Numbered from the stretch's first letter, positions 47,840 to 60,153 are shown. The stretch: DNA of 64,000 nt from Acanthochlamys bracteata (GCA_019914995.1 CM034134.1:2188145-2252144), one strand, 5' to 3'. The notes: a model not told the origin generated them from the sequence alone. Numbers and translations: made by a program.

Positions 47840-50244
47840 CTAAAAGAAGATATCAACAGAAATATCATCAATGTCACAGTCATCTCCATTGCTATCTTCC
47901 TCCTGAGAGTCATCTCCACTAACACTACCCCCATGAGAAGAACCAATATTATCTACTGGAATCTCCATCATCACTATCAGGTTTACTCCTAAGGTTTTCA
48001 ATGTCATCAACAATATTGACTCTCTCATTTGAACTATTTTCATTACCTGAAGTTTGATTGAGGATATCCAGCCATTCATGGTCAATAAGGTCAGCTTCTT
48101 GTTCTTCAACAATCCATTCATCATCTGAGGGAAGATCATCAAAGGCAGCTGAACAACTTGAAGTCGATTTTGTACTTTTCATTCTTCTTTCTCTCAGCTT
48201 CAAATTGCACATCACGAATATCAAGTCATTTATCTTCCTTTGATGCAAACGGTTTCTTCTTTTTGTGTGCACCTAAACAATAATGATTATAGAAGTCATA
48301 TAAGTTGATAGCCTATTAATATAACAAGTGTTTAAATAGAGAAAGTTATATTCTTACCATTTCAAATACACTCCAATTATGCTCGCAGGCAGAAGAACTA
48401 CAAGTTAAACTTAATATTCGAATAGCAAACCTTTGTAATTCAGGACACGCAGCTCCAAATGAATCCCACCAATCAGCTAGATCTTTTGTTTGCCTCCCTA
48501 CTATTACAGAGCTGATCCCAAACAGTCCCCTTGCCTATTTAAATGCTGCAAACTGGACATCTAACTTTGCCCTCTCATTTGTATCAGCCATCATTCTTTC
48601 TAAACAATTATATAATCCAATTTGTACATGTGCATCATCTTTAAAATCTGAACTGTAATGGTAACGAGGATTTAAGTAATAAGCTGCAACATGTAAAGGT
48701 CTATGCAATTGAAGTTCCCATCTTTCATCAATAATTTTCCACACAGGTTCATAACTATAAGAAATAAAAAAGATGAATCATTACAAATAATGAAAAAACT
48801 AATAACAATGATAAAAACATTTAATCTTGTTTAAGCACTAATCTTTTCTTAGCATTACCGAAATTCAGCCGTATTTTCTCTTTTGCATGGTCCATCTCTT
48901 TATAAGTAAAACCCATTGCTGTTTCTCATATGATCAACCAAACGCAGCACTTTAATAAGAGGATAAGTCGCTTTCAAACATGTCTGAACATTCCTCCAGA
49001 AGCTGTTGTCCAAAATAGTATGCTGGATTGCTTTCCATCTTGTTTGCTTGCAAATTTACTTGACTTCCATGCACTAGAGCTAAACATACTCATTAATACA
49101 TCTTTATGCTCATTTAGACAACCCAATGTCAAGTATGAGACAGCAAATCTAGTTGCATCTGGTCTAATTAAATCCCACTCATTTGTAAAATGCCTCAACA
49201 TTGAAATAAATAGGGTCCTTCCATAAATGCATGTTGTAATTTTTCTTCTCTTTCTAATTGCCACACTATGAACCCTTAATTTTTTTTTCAAAATCCTCTA
49301 TAATGAGATCAATACAATGGGCACCACAAGGTGTCCAATATAGCATATTTCTTTTTTCCATCAACCTCTCTCCTGCTGCCTTATAGTTTGCAGCATTGTC
49401 AGTAATAACTTGCACAACAATTTTCTCTCCAACTCTCTCTACAATATCATCTAACATCTCAAAAACCTTATCTGCTGTTTTAGATATATTAGAGGTATCA
49501 ATAGATGACAAAAATATAGTTCCTTTTGGTCTACTTACTAAAATATTACATATAGATCTTCTTCTTTTATCAATCCAACTATCAGACATAATTGAACAAC
49601 CCATTTTTCTCCACTCTGTTTTATAATCCTCAAGAAAAATTTTTACACTAGCTACTTCTTTTTTCAAATAGGTCTGCCTAATTTCATGATAAGAAGGAGG
49701 TTTCAGTCCACAACCAAACCTACCAACCAACTCAAGCATTTTCAAAATTTTTGGAATTTTTACACAATTGAAAGGAATTACACTTGTGTAAAAAAAATGA
49801 GCTATTTGTTGACAACAATTTTCTCTCAACTCTGCTTACATCAAATGATTAATACTTACTTGTGTGTTTCTGAACCTATGACACTTTTTACTAGAATGCA
49901 TACTCCTTACTTGTTTTTTATTTAAAAATTACTGCACCCTCTCATCTCCTATGCCACTCCAATTTCTTTTTTTTTCTATCTGAAATTTCTTGAATTTTAG
50001 CTAAGAGTTCTAAAAACTTTTTCCTAACTTCTTAAGGAACTTGCTGACATGGTTCAACATTCCTATGTGTGCATGTAATGTGATGTTTAAAACGACAAAT
50101 GCCTCTTGTAAAAATCTTTTGACAATACTTGCACTTCACTTTTCTAGAATTATTATCTACATCTATACCATGCTCCCAACACACATCGGACCTATTACTA
50201 GAAATGTTTTTTCTCATATCTTTTCCAGAACCAGATGCAGACAT
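47840..50244 (-). pseudogene. hAT transposase (BED finger, DUF659, hAT dimerisation), hAT1
   Basis: A likely start is the ATG at 50244 (MSASGSGKDMRK). The N-terminal BED zinc finger has CKYC and a downstream H...H pair (50100-50160); a stop follows near 50032. The DUF659/catalytic part is at 49266-49829: residues CSIMSDSW (first acidic residue, position 83 of that frame), VITDNAANY (second, position 144) and CGAHC (positions 168-172). The next pieces are 48974-49291 and 48535-48744 (ERWELQLHRPLHVAAYYLNP). The dimerisation block ADWWDSF and CPELQRFAIRILSLTCSSS follow near 48380-48500, where the family glutamate lies in the ACEHNWSVFEM block. An intron fits 48273-48357 (GTAAG...TTTAG), followed by an acidic tail to about 47840. 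Stops and frame changes separate the parts, so it is a pseudogene of the element's own transposase. Confidence 0.85.
48273..48357 (-). other. Probable intron of the hAT1 transposase
   Basis: Minus strand: exon ends FEM at ATG then GTAAGAATA; the intron ends TTGTTTAG before a stretch reading HTKRRNRLHQRK. Reading frame and family alignment both fit removal here. In hAT2 the equivalent donor is kept (ATGGTAAGATA near 57004), but the acceptor position reads TTTATG instead of TTTAG. Confidence 0.6.
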
Positions 50245-50907
50245 CTTCTTAATTAATCAAAACTTGAAACGAAGAAGTAAAACAACACTTCACAAAAAAA
50301 AATTACAGTTACAATTTAAAACAGAGCAACTGAACAATCCACAATATCAGTAGCATACGACAATCTAAAAATTAATTTCAATTATTAAATATTTAATCTT
50401 TTGAAGTAACAAATTAACAACAAGAATATTACTAACTATGACACCGACACTGAACATTCAACACTCAAATTTTAACAAAATCTGAAACAAATATAACAAA
50501 ATAAAAGAAATTTAAGAAAAGTATGTTTAACGTACCATGGCTCAAAAAAATTGAAGAAGAATTCGAATTAAAGAAGAAACTCCCGACGTAGAAGATTTAC
50601 GAAACAATCGAAGCTATCGAGCTCAAACTAAGAAACTTCCGATGTAGAAGGAAGCAATTCTCCTCTGGTAGGCTTAAACGGAAGAGATGTGTGAAAATTT
50701 GAAGAAATTTCTCTATTTTCAACTCCGATCTATCAAGGAAGAAGAAAAAATTAGGGATTAGAAATTTCTTCGCTCGCTGGCTCGCAGCTAAATGTCTCGT
50801 GTGGCCGATTAGGTGAACTAGTATTTAGCTAATTTTGCAAAAAACCCCTCACACTTCATCAATTTACAAAAGACCCCTTATAATGTAAGATCGTGTAACA
50901 TCGTATG

Positions 50908-50949
50908 AAGATCGCGATCTTACCGATCTTACGATCAAGATCGCGATCC
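50908..50949. repeat. Subterminal palindromes AAGATCGCGATCTT of hAT1
   Basis: A perfect 14-base palindrome AAGATCGCGATCTT at 50908-50921 is followed by AAGATCGCGATCC at 50937-50949. The same motif occurs twice near the same end of hAT2 (60111-60124 and 60140-60153). Conserved subterminal position suggests transposase binding sites; function is inferred. Confidence 0.7.
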
Positions 50950-51106
50950 AATTGCGATTTTAACGGAAAAATGATTTTGCTAAGATCGGGATCGTTTTAC
51001 TGAAGTAAAATCCTAAAATCATAAGATTTTAAGATTTAAATCGGAATTTTAACAACATTGTGACTTTAAGATTTTAAATCAGAATTTTAACAACATTGCT
51101 GTAGAG

Positions 51107-53800
51107 AGCTCACCAAAAGGTCTCAACATTTATGAAGTTAGGTTGAATTTATCTTCAAGATAAGAAGTTTTCTATGGTTGAAGATACTTTGTCATTTAGC
51201 CAACTTGTAAAGCTGCAAAAAGTCTACTTGTAAAAAGCTTATTTGTTGGACTTATGAACATCTTGTAAGCGTTTTCTACATGTGTTTGTTTTTCTAGTGC
51301 AAATAATTTTTATACATATATTAAAGTTCTTATGCATAGTTTCATAATTTCGGTGTAAAATAGTCATATAACATCATAATATTATTGTATATGCCGTAAT
51401 GTGGTTGTATTATCACGTAGTTGTCCTATGTGGTCGCAACAGAAGAATGTTGACACTACGACCAGCTTCCTGCATTACAACTATCATAATAGGTACTAAC
51501 AACTTACGACCACAGTATTGAAGTCGAGCACCCTTACATGAACATTACCCCACCTTTACAAATCTTACAACCACATTAAGATCAGAGCTAACTATGGACT
51601 ATGTGAGCGACATAACAACTTAGGACCCACGTACTATAATGTTACAACCCCCTATGATGCACATCTCTAACATATGATTTACTAAGCCAGTATTCTGTGA
51701 GGCATGCATTTCTACAACATACGACCACTAACGATGCTATGACCACTTATCGACATTACGACTACTTTATAATAAATATTTGTCAATATGATCATTATTA
51801 CGACCCTGCAACACATGATAACAACCTTATGACCACTTCACGGTCCCGCCAAAAGATTACGAGGACAATATGACATTTATGTGAAATTACGGTAACAATA
51901 CGACATATGCTATCAGTAGGCATAGTTTAGTCATAATGAAGTCATTGTATAATAGTGAGGTCATAAGTTGTCATAAGGAGGTCGCAAAGTTCTCAGTGGT
52001 TGCAGTTTAGAGCATCACAACAATCATATGACAGCCCTACAAGACATCTTTTTTGTAATAAATGGTTGTGTTAATGAGTGACATGTAGTTAGAACAGAAA
52101 TTCATTAATAAATGTGTGCCAAATAGTTTGAACGTCCTAAACATGGTTTTGTTCATATGAGGCATTATAAAAGTGAAGAAAGTAGGCCAATTGGAGATGA
52201 TAATCTGGTGATGCTTTCCCTTCCTTTACCAGTATGAGTCCTCCAACATATGATTACTCTAACTAGAAGAAATTTTATATTTTCATCTATGCTAAGTATG
52301 TCATAGGTTAGAGGCATGTATGCCTAAGAAGAGCAAGGGCTCAGTAGGGCCTTTTCATTGGATACGCGATTGCCAAATTTACTCAAATGTGACTGATCGG
52401 GTTGACAAATATGTGCATTCTCTTCAACTCCTACATAATAATCACAAAGCAAGAATTTTACTGGACACATGCCTTACATTTTTGAGTAAGACCGAGTAAT
52501 GGCAACTCCTTTTCGACTGGAATAGTCATACTCAATATTAGATAGAGAGAGGGCTGAGGAATATGTTGGAGATGGGCATTGTAGGGTTCATAACATCATG
52601 TAAGGGTGGGCAGGTGGTCGTAAGGTAGTCGTAGTGGGGCTCTAAGCTCTTTATATCTATTATGGTAATAAGTAGATGGGAGTTATGAAGTAGCAGCTGG
52701 AATAGTTTAGTTGCGTAATTGTGATATTTTTGGTAATTGGTAGTTGCTAGTTGCTAGATGAAAAAGTAAATAGTTGTATTAATAGGTGGCATCTATAATA
52801 CACGACATTACGACTTCATTACGATAACTACACTTCTTTCAATACTGCGTGATCATAACCACCTTATCACAAGCACATGACTGTACTACGACATGATTAC
52901 GACTACTAGACGTCTAATACATGACCGTTACTACAACCACTACAACTTGATTATAATGACTACAAAATATTTATTGAACAATTGCTAGCATAGTACATAA
53001 ACTGGTAAGTTAAATGTTGCATAATTTGCCATACTATTGTTATAAGGCAGTCATACTTTAGTATTGAGAGCTAATGTTGTGATATGGTAGGCGCAATTTT
53101 GTCGCAATAGGTATTGAGAGCTTTTCCAGCTACAACTTCCTAAATCCCATCTACTTTCCTTATTATCATAATACGTATTGAACGACCACACTATGAGAAC
53201 TTCACGACGTTTACGACAACTGCATGATGTCTTCACGTCTAACGTATAACTACATGACAACATACTAACGACTGAACTATAACTACACTTACGAAACCAC
53301 TTTATGACAATATTTAACTCACCTCACCAGGCCTACCTCAATCGCGCCTATCATATTGTCGTCATAATCCTATGGAGAGATCGTAATGTGGTTTCACAAT
53401 CATCGTAACATGTTGCATTGTCGTAATATTGTTATAAATTAGTCGTAGTTTTATCCTTAAGTGGTCATAATGTCATTAAGTGGTCATAACTTTTTCATAC
53501 ATGCACATTATATAAGAACTTAATCGATTGAATTTGATTGTAAAGAAGTGGTTGTATAAATAAATAAATAACAAACACAAACTTTGTAATGTGATTAAGA
53601 TCAAATTTTTTAAATCAAATTAATTTGACTTCATTTGTCTTGTATTAAAATACAATCAAGAGTCTTGTAATACAATACACAAGTAATTCTTTTGTCTTAT
53701 AATTACAAATTTTATCTTAAATAATTATTTAACTTAATTGATGCTTATATTCCTTATGAAGTATTTGGCCTAACGTAAGGGTAATTTGATATTATATAAG
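51107..53800. other. Interior of the inverted-arm structure
   Basis: No gene was recognised. The stretches 51380-51980 and 52600-53480 are dense in TACGACCAC/GTGGTCGTA-type motifs. Between them, 51990-52560 is plain sequence without motifs or family features. Beyond 53500 the sequence becomes AT-rich with a short TAAATAAATAAA tract. Confidence 0.35.
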
Positions 53801-54529
53801 CATGTTATGACAATTGTTTGAGATGGAGATGATTCATATCAAACCCTCCAAAGTAGAGATGTTTCATCTTAGAGAAAGGACCTACCCTCAATGTTTATCC
53901 CAAGCTGGATATATTAGTGACGACTATCCCACTATTATATTGATAAATCAGTCCAGTCTATACCAAAAAGATGAAAAGTTGATCGTTTCAAAATGAATCA
54001 TCTCCACTTCGACCCTCTTCAAAGGGTTGTCCTAAATGGGTGGGTTCAAATGAACCATCTCGACCGCAATGATTGTCCTAACCAGCTCAACAACACCGCA
54101 CTACACTTTGCCAATATGCTCTTCGAAGCCTTTATGCCTGCAACACTTACATTACTTCAAGACAACCAATCAAGGAACCTCACAAAGTCATTACGACCAT
54201 ATTACAATCACATTATGAACTTGCTATAGAACCATGACGTGAATACGATCACCTTACAATATACCAATTAATCTATTTGACAGTACTATGACCATAATAT
54301 CACAGCATTACAAACTTATGGCAAAATCATGACACGAATACGACCATCTTAAATATACAACCCGGATACAATGTATTACGACCACACTATGATACTATTA
54401 TGATCTATTTAGACGGTGTTATGAAAACCATATGATAGTGTTACGTAGACTTTTCAACATGAAACAAACGATGTTAACGCAATAATCAAACAGACTTCTC
54501 AATATATGTTGTGATTAATGGAGGTTCAA

Positions 54530-54864
54530 GATAGATATCACTAAAAAGCGGATACGGAAGGATGCGAACCGATTTGCTAAAGAGTTGAGTTAGTCGAGGG
54601 TCAACGAGGTGAGTTCCGTTGGAGAGTAGACGAGAACGAGGGTGACAGGGATGAACTGCTAGAGAGTAGATGAGATCGAGAGCCGACGGAGTGAATTTTG
54701 TGGTGGTGTAGATGTTACCTAAGGAAAACGGGGGTGAATCTTGTTGGGTACGTGTTTAGGGTTCGTAAGGAAATGAAAATGAGTTACAAAGTATAGCATA
54801 GTCCAGTAAGTGTAGCATAGTCTTGCTCAAAACTTAACAATATTCTAAAATGTGTGTTTCACCA
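54530..54864. other. GC-richer island of unknown origin
   Basis: About 250 bases (54540-54790) are richer in G than the surroundings and contain a repeated phrase, GAGAGTAGACGAGAACGAG and GAGAGTAGATGAGATCGAG, about 60 bases apart. On the minus strand this part resembles a CT-rich gene leader with CCCTAAAC text. No gene can be supported. Confidence 0.3.
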
Positions 54865-55377
54865 AAATATTTAGAATTTCTAACATTATTCATAAAATCA
54901 CTTGTCCACAAACACTATAACGGAACAAGTGGTTTAAAAGAAAATTTGACATGTTTTACAATAATTTGTGCATTATGATTTGTCTCATGTTCTAAAACAA
55001 TATTGGATAGATGGAGTTCAACCTGCAATTATTTGATTAAACGCATGCCATATAGGGTTCTAAATTTTCGAACTCCTCTTGAGATCCTATTTATATCTAT
55101 CACTATATCTTGTTTTGCTCTCACTTCTATCTCGAATTTTGTTATCTATTGCATTTGTACATATGTAAAAACACAACGGGATAAATTGGACTTATGTTTT
55201 TTGAGGTGTGTATATCTTGGCTATGCTCCTCACCCAAAAAGGTTAAATGTTATTACTATTATCCATCATATTATACCTTTATTATTATGGACATCAAATT
55301 TCTTAACTTAGAAGTATATTTGTAGATTATTAGGTAGCTATTTTAATTTTATTGATGGTAATTTAGTTACATTGAGT
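54865..55377 (+). pseudogene. Copia integrase fragment (fossil)
   Basis: Plus-strand stretches include YLIKRMPYRVLNFRTPLEIL (matching 'a.yliNRmPs.vl...tP.e.l') and LRCVYLGYAPHPKRLNVI (matching 'r.cvFlGY...qkGyk'), which together identify a copia integrase C-terminal half. It is broken. It ends at the target duplication of hAT2 (CATTGAGT, 55370-55377). RNase H and LTR sequence of probably the same element follow hAT2. Confidence 0.8.
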
Positions 55378-56070
55378 CAAGGTTGTCAGGATCGAGATTT
55401 TAAATAAGATTGTTGGCCTCAAGTAGGATCGTAAAATCGAGATTTTAAGTAGGATTGTAAGATTTTACTTTTCAGTAAATTTTTTTAAATATCTTTAAAA
55501 AATTTTTTACTAATGAACTTGTCTTTTTACAGGGAAGCTTGCCTTGTGCTGTCCTCAAGATGGATCTAATTACATCAAGCAAATGTTGTGCACTTGCTTA
55601 GTGCTGACTGCTGTCCATCAGTCCATGTGTACTTGCTTAGTGCTTGTTGTTCATGTTCAGACTTTATAGATGTTACATTTTCTTCATTGTAACTATATAC
55701 TTATGTAATAACGTAGCATGTCTATTGTCATATTGATATTTAAAAAAAAATCAGCACTGAAATGACTGAATTTTGAAATTTACATCAAACCAGAAGCACT
55801 TTCAGTTGTCAGATCATATGTATTTTTTTATGTTAAACAACCACAAATAATCACAATTGAAGCACTTTATTCATCAACAATTCAATACACTGCAAGTGCA
55901 AAATACATACAGCAAGACTGTAACCATAAACAATCACTAATTTAATATTTTGCTACTATCATAATTCATAAGTTTATAACAAGTTAACAAGACTACAAGT
56001 CTACATAAACAAACAAGCAGAAATAATGTGGTTACAAGTTTACAACTTACAAGCCTACAACAGAGTATCA

Positions 56071-58919
56071 TTACTCAATGGTCAATGTTACAATCCTACA
56101 ATAAGAATAGCATACAATACTTAAAATTTCAAATACAAACTTAATAGAAATTATCAACAGAAATATCATCAAACAAATCACAATCATTTTCATCTCCATC
56201 CACATCTTCTTCCTCATCGTAAGCTTCATCTCCACTAGCGCCACTAAAACTTCCAGCATGAGAAGCAATGTTATCTAAATCAACATTGTCCATTGGTTGC
56301 TTTCCTTTAGTGGCAACATCTTCATAAAAATCATGAATCTCCACCCCACTATCAGATTTACTCCCATGACTCTCATTTTCTTCAATAGCAATTACTTTCT
56401 CATTTCATTACAGCCTACAGAAATATATTGCATATTATGTTAAACAGTGAGTACAATAACTTAAAAGTATTTCAGTTACCTCAAAAGCTTCAGAAATAAG
56501 AATAGCATTCATAAGTAATAAGCATACTACATACAGTGCACAAAAAATATTTCTGGACAGTGGACAAAAAATATTTTGGACAGTGGATAGAAAATATTTC
56601 TAGATAGTGGGCAGAAAACATTTCTGGACAGTGGACAAAAAACATATAGCATAATAGCATTCAACTACTTAAAGCATTAAAAATTTTAAGATAACATTTA
56701 CCTGAAGTTTTGTCAAGAATATTAAGCCATTCATGGCGAATATGATCAGCTTCTTGCTCTTCTTCAACAATCCACTCATCGTCAAAGGGAAGATCATCAA
56801 AGGTACTTGAGCTTATACTTCTAATGTTTCTTTCTTTTAGTTTTAAATTACACATAACAAATACCAAGTCATTCATCTTCTGTTGATGCAAACGATTTCT
56901 TCTTTTTGTATGAACATAAACGATAAAGAAAGTCTTATAAGTTAGTTAATATATAAAATATATAGAAATAGACAATATGTCAATATGAATATGTAAGTAT
57001 CTTACCATTTCAAATGCACTCCAATTACGTTCACAGCCAGAAGAACTACAAGTTAAGCTTAGAATTCGAATGGCAAACCTTTGTAACTCTGGACACTCAG
57101 CTCCAAACGAATCCCACCAATCAGCTGGATCTTTCTTTTCCCTTGCTGTTATTGCAGAGTTGATGCCAAACAATCCTCTTGAATGTTTAAAAGCCGCAAA
57201 TTACAAATCTATCTTTTATCTCTCATTTGCATCAGCTATCATTCTCTCTAAACAATTATATAATCCAATTTTTACCTCTGCATCATCCTTAAAATCAGAA
57301 GAATAATGATACCTAGGGTTTAAATAGTAAGCTGCAGCATGCAAAGGCCTATGCAGTTGAAGCTCCCATCTTTCATCAATAATTTTCTCCACAGCCTCAT
57401 AGCTATAAGAAATTCAAAGAAAATGAGTAACAGACAATAACAAATTAACAATGATGAAACATTCAAGTTGAACACTTGAACATTAAACAGTTAAACTTAT
57501 AAAAATATTTACCTTTTCTTGACATGAGCAAAATTTAACCGCATCTTCTCTTTTGCATGATCCATCTTCCTATAAATGAAACCCATTGCTGGTTTCTCAT
57601 CTGAATCAACCAATCGTAGCACTTTAATAAGAGGATAAGCGGCTTTCAAATATGTATGGATGTTTCGCCAAAATCTACTATCCAAAATCGTGTGTTGGAT
57701 TTGCTTTCCATCTTGTTTGGTTGAAAATTTACATGACTTTTATGCATTAGAGCTAAACATACTCATTAGCACGCCCTTATATTCATAGAGACATCCTAAG
57801 ATCAAGTACGAAGTAGCAAATTGAGTTGCACCCGGTCTAATCAAATCTCTCCCCTTTGTAAAATGTCTCAACATAGAAATAAGTATGGTCCTTCCATAAA
57901 TATAAGTTGTAATCCTTCTTCCCTTCATAATTGTCACATTATGAACTTTCAACTTCTTCTCAAAATCCTCCAAAATAAGATCAATGCAGTAGGCAACACA
58001 AGGGGTCCAATATAGCTTTTTTCTTTTCTCCATTAGCCTCTCTCCTGCTGCTTTATAATTTGCAGCATTATCATTAATAATTTGTACAACATTTTCCTCT
58101 CCAACCCTCTCTACAATATCATCTAACATCTCCAAAACCCTATCAGCCGTTTTAGAAATATCTGAAATATCAACAGAAGATAAGAAAACTATTCCCTTAG
58201 GACTATTCACTAAGAAATTGCATATAGATCGTCTTTTTTTAATCAGTCCAACCATCAGACATAATAGAACAACCTGTTTTTCTCCACTCTACTTTATAGT
58301 CCTCAAGTAAAACCCTTACACGACTTACTTCTTTTTTCAAATAAGTTTCCCTAATTTCATGATAAGGAGGTTTAAGTCCAGCACCATACCTACCAACTAA
58401 CTCAAGCATTTTCAAAAAGTCAGAATTTTTTACACAATTAAAAGAAATTGCACTTGTGTAAAAAAATGAGCTATTTGTTGACAACAGTCTTTCCTCAACT
58501 CTGTTTTCATCAAATGATTAATGCTTATCTGTGTGTTTCCTGACCTAAGAGACTTCTTCCCAAACATACTTTTCACTTACTTTTGTTTTGAAAATTGTTG
58601 TATTCTCTCATCTCCAAAGTCATCCCCCTCACCAAATATTTTTTTTTTCTTCTTATCTGAAGCTTCTTGAATTATTACTAGGAGCTCACAAAACTTTAAT
58701 CTAACTTCTTCAGAAACTTGCTGACATGGTTCAACATTCTTATGTGTACAAGCTAAGTGATATTTGAAATGAAAAATACCCCCACTAAAAACCTTTTGAC
58801 AATACTTGCACTTCACTTTTCTAAAATTATTATGTACATCTATAGCTTGCTCCCAACCCACATCAGACCTACAACCAGAAATATTTTTTTTTTATCTTTC
58901 TCAGAACTAGATGCAGACA
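56071..58919 (-). pseudogene. hAT transposase (BED finger, DUF659, hAT dimerisation), hAT2
   Basis: The start is probably the ATG near 58919 (MSASSSEKDKKK), equivalent to the hAT1 start; a T-run after it shifts the frame. The BED finger is at 58577-58861 (CKYC, then H...H), followed by the part at 58239-58484 ending in CSIMSDGWTD. The catalytic continuation at 57740-58255 has IINDNAANY, but CVAYC where hAT1 has CGAHC. After an intron (57403-57512, GTAAAT...TTATAG) comes YEAVEKIIDERWELQLHRPL. The dimerisation block at 56946-57173 is well kept: DWWDSFGAECPELQRFAIRI, then SGCERNWSAFEM with the family glutamate. The C-terminal acidic tail lies at 56141-56891. Several frame changes make it a pseudogene, although individual domains are better kept than in hAT1. 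Confidence 0.85.
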
Positions 58920-59671
58920 TCTTGGCGTAAGTTTTAACAAACTGTAATTAACAAATTAAAACCAAATCAATCTCGGTATATATATTGACATACTGAACAT
59001 AACTATATAAATCATAAGTTCATAACTCTTAATTAAGTAAAACTTAACAAGAAAAAAGTCGAAGGAAAATAAGTAAAAATAATGTTGGCTACTTCGTAAG
59101 TTATAACTCATAAGTCATAATAGTAATCTTTCAAAAAAAAATTTTCAACTGTCTATTTTCCTACCCAAGTACCCAGTCTAACTTTCATCTTCTCAACCAA
59201 GCTATTTTCCTTACTAGCTGGCACTATCCTACGACTCCTATCCAATCTACTGTCTACTGTGACTAAAAGGAAAATAAGTAAAAAGAACTACTAGGTGCTA
59301 GCTGCCAAGTTCAAGTGCTAGCTACTGTCCTAAATCATAAGTTATAAGTTATAACAACTAACAAATAATAACAATTTTTTCCTACTCCTACTGTTCTACC
59401 CAGAGAACGATCAATAGAGAAATAAAAATTAATAGAGAAACGTATTTTCAAACAATTCTCCGATTCTTCCTCAATCAATCAATAGAAAAATAAAAATCAA
59501 TAGAAAATTTTTTTCAATCAATTCATCTTCAATCAACAAACAGAGAAATAACAATCAACACTTCAAAAGAGCAATTTTTCAAACAATTCATCTCCATTCT
59601 CTAATCTATCAATAGAGAAAACAAAAAATCAGAATGAACTCAACGAAGCAAAAAAAAAAATGTTTCAACAG

Positions 59672-59689
59672 GAGAGAGAGAGAGAGAGA
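59672..59689. repeat. (GA)n microsatellite
   Basis: Nine consecutive GA units lie in the leader region of the hAT2 transposase gene. GA tracts are common in plant promoters and leaders. Confidence 0.9.
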
Positions 59690-59717
59690 TTTGAAGCGTA
59701 CCTCAGTAGAGGCTATA

Positions 59718-59975
59718 GAGCTCTTCAAACTTTCAGATGAATTGAATCAGAGCTTGAATTGAAGAAGAATTCTGACAATCTGCGTTGATTCGAAGACGAG
59801 ACGTGGTGTTGATCGAAGAGGAAGACGAAGAAGATTAGAAGCTGAGGAGCTCTTCGAACTTCACGAAGAATTGAATCAGAGCTTGAATTGAAGAAGAATT
59901 CTGGCGATCGGGGTTGATTTGGAGACGAGACGCGGTGTTGATCGAAGAGGAAGACGAAGAAATTAGGGATTTAGG
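59718..59975 (-). repeat. 129-bp tandem duplication in the hAT2 leader
   Basis: GAGCTCTTC at 59718 and 59847 begins two closely similar units that share 'attgaatcagagcttgaattg', 'gaagaagaattctg', 'gagacgagac' and 'gtgttgatcgaagaggaagacgaag'. The copies differ at only a few positions, so the duplication is younger than most decay around it. On the minus strand it lies upstream of the transposase start, in the promoter or leader. Confidence 0.85.
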
Positions 59976-60110
59976 CGTTTAGGGATTTCTGAAGTGTTCG
60001 GGCGAGCGCTGGAGAGGTTGGAGTTATGTATGCATTTTTTTCAAAAAACCTCCTCATCAATGCTTAATTGTAAAATAACCTTTGAAAACAGAAATCTTAA
60101 AATCGTATAC

Positions 60111-60153
60111 AGGATCGCGATCTTACTGATTTCACGATTAAGATCGCGATCTT
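60111..60153. repeat. Subterminal palindromes of hAT2
   Basis: AGGATCGCGATCTT (60111-60124) and a perfect AAGATCGCGATCTT (60140-60153) lie about 110-150 bases from the element end, matching the position and sequence in hAT1. Confidence 0.7.

Larger units (their letters stand above)
46851..51098 (-). mobile_element. hAT transposon 1 (4248 bp), transposase broken
   Basis: The element begins CAAGGTTGTCAAGATAGG and ends TTTTAACAACATTG, so the termini are imperfect inverted repeats. It is flanked by an 8-base target duplication with one difference, CCGTAGAG (46843-46850) and CTGTAGAG (51099-51106). The right end carries a local duplication of its last ~45 bases (51015-51060 and 51055-51098). The minus strand encodes a BED/DUF659/dimerisation-type transposase with introns. 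A close relative is hAT2 at 55378-60263. It inserted into the inverted-arm structure. Confidence 0.9.
46151..54520. mobile_element. Large inverted-arm structure with GGTCGTAAT motifs, family unassigned
   Basis: The left arm (about 46160-46770) and the right arm (about 53990-54500, reverse-complemented) share the same sequence. The best block is GTAGTGCGGTGTTGTTGAGC (46615-46634), whose reverse complement lies at about 54082-54101. It is preceded in both arms by several units of 90-110 bases that each carry AGATGGTCGTATTCACGTG-like text. Many further copies of the core motif GGTCGTAAT/ATTACGACC, in both orientations, fill 51380-51980 and 52600-53480. Without the inserted hAT1 it would be about 4.1 kb. 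No transposase was seen. Exact ends and target duplication were not found. CACTA-like subterminal repeats, a long-TIR MULE or a foldback element are all possible. Confidence 0.5.

Noticed and set aside
53814-54229. Plus-strand frames of 60 and 78 codons
   Set aside because: They fall in the right inverted arm, whose partner arm at 46.2-46.8 kb does not keep an equivalent frame.
46151-54520. CACTA element for the inverted-arm structure
   Set aside because: The motif density fits CACTA subterminal repeats, but no CACTA termini or 3-base duplication could be found at either end, so the family is left open.
47840-58919. Domesticated host gene from a hAT transposase
   Set aside because: Both copies have broken frames, terminal inverted repeats and target duplications, so they are ordinary decayed transposons.
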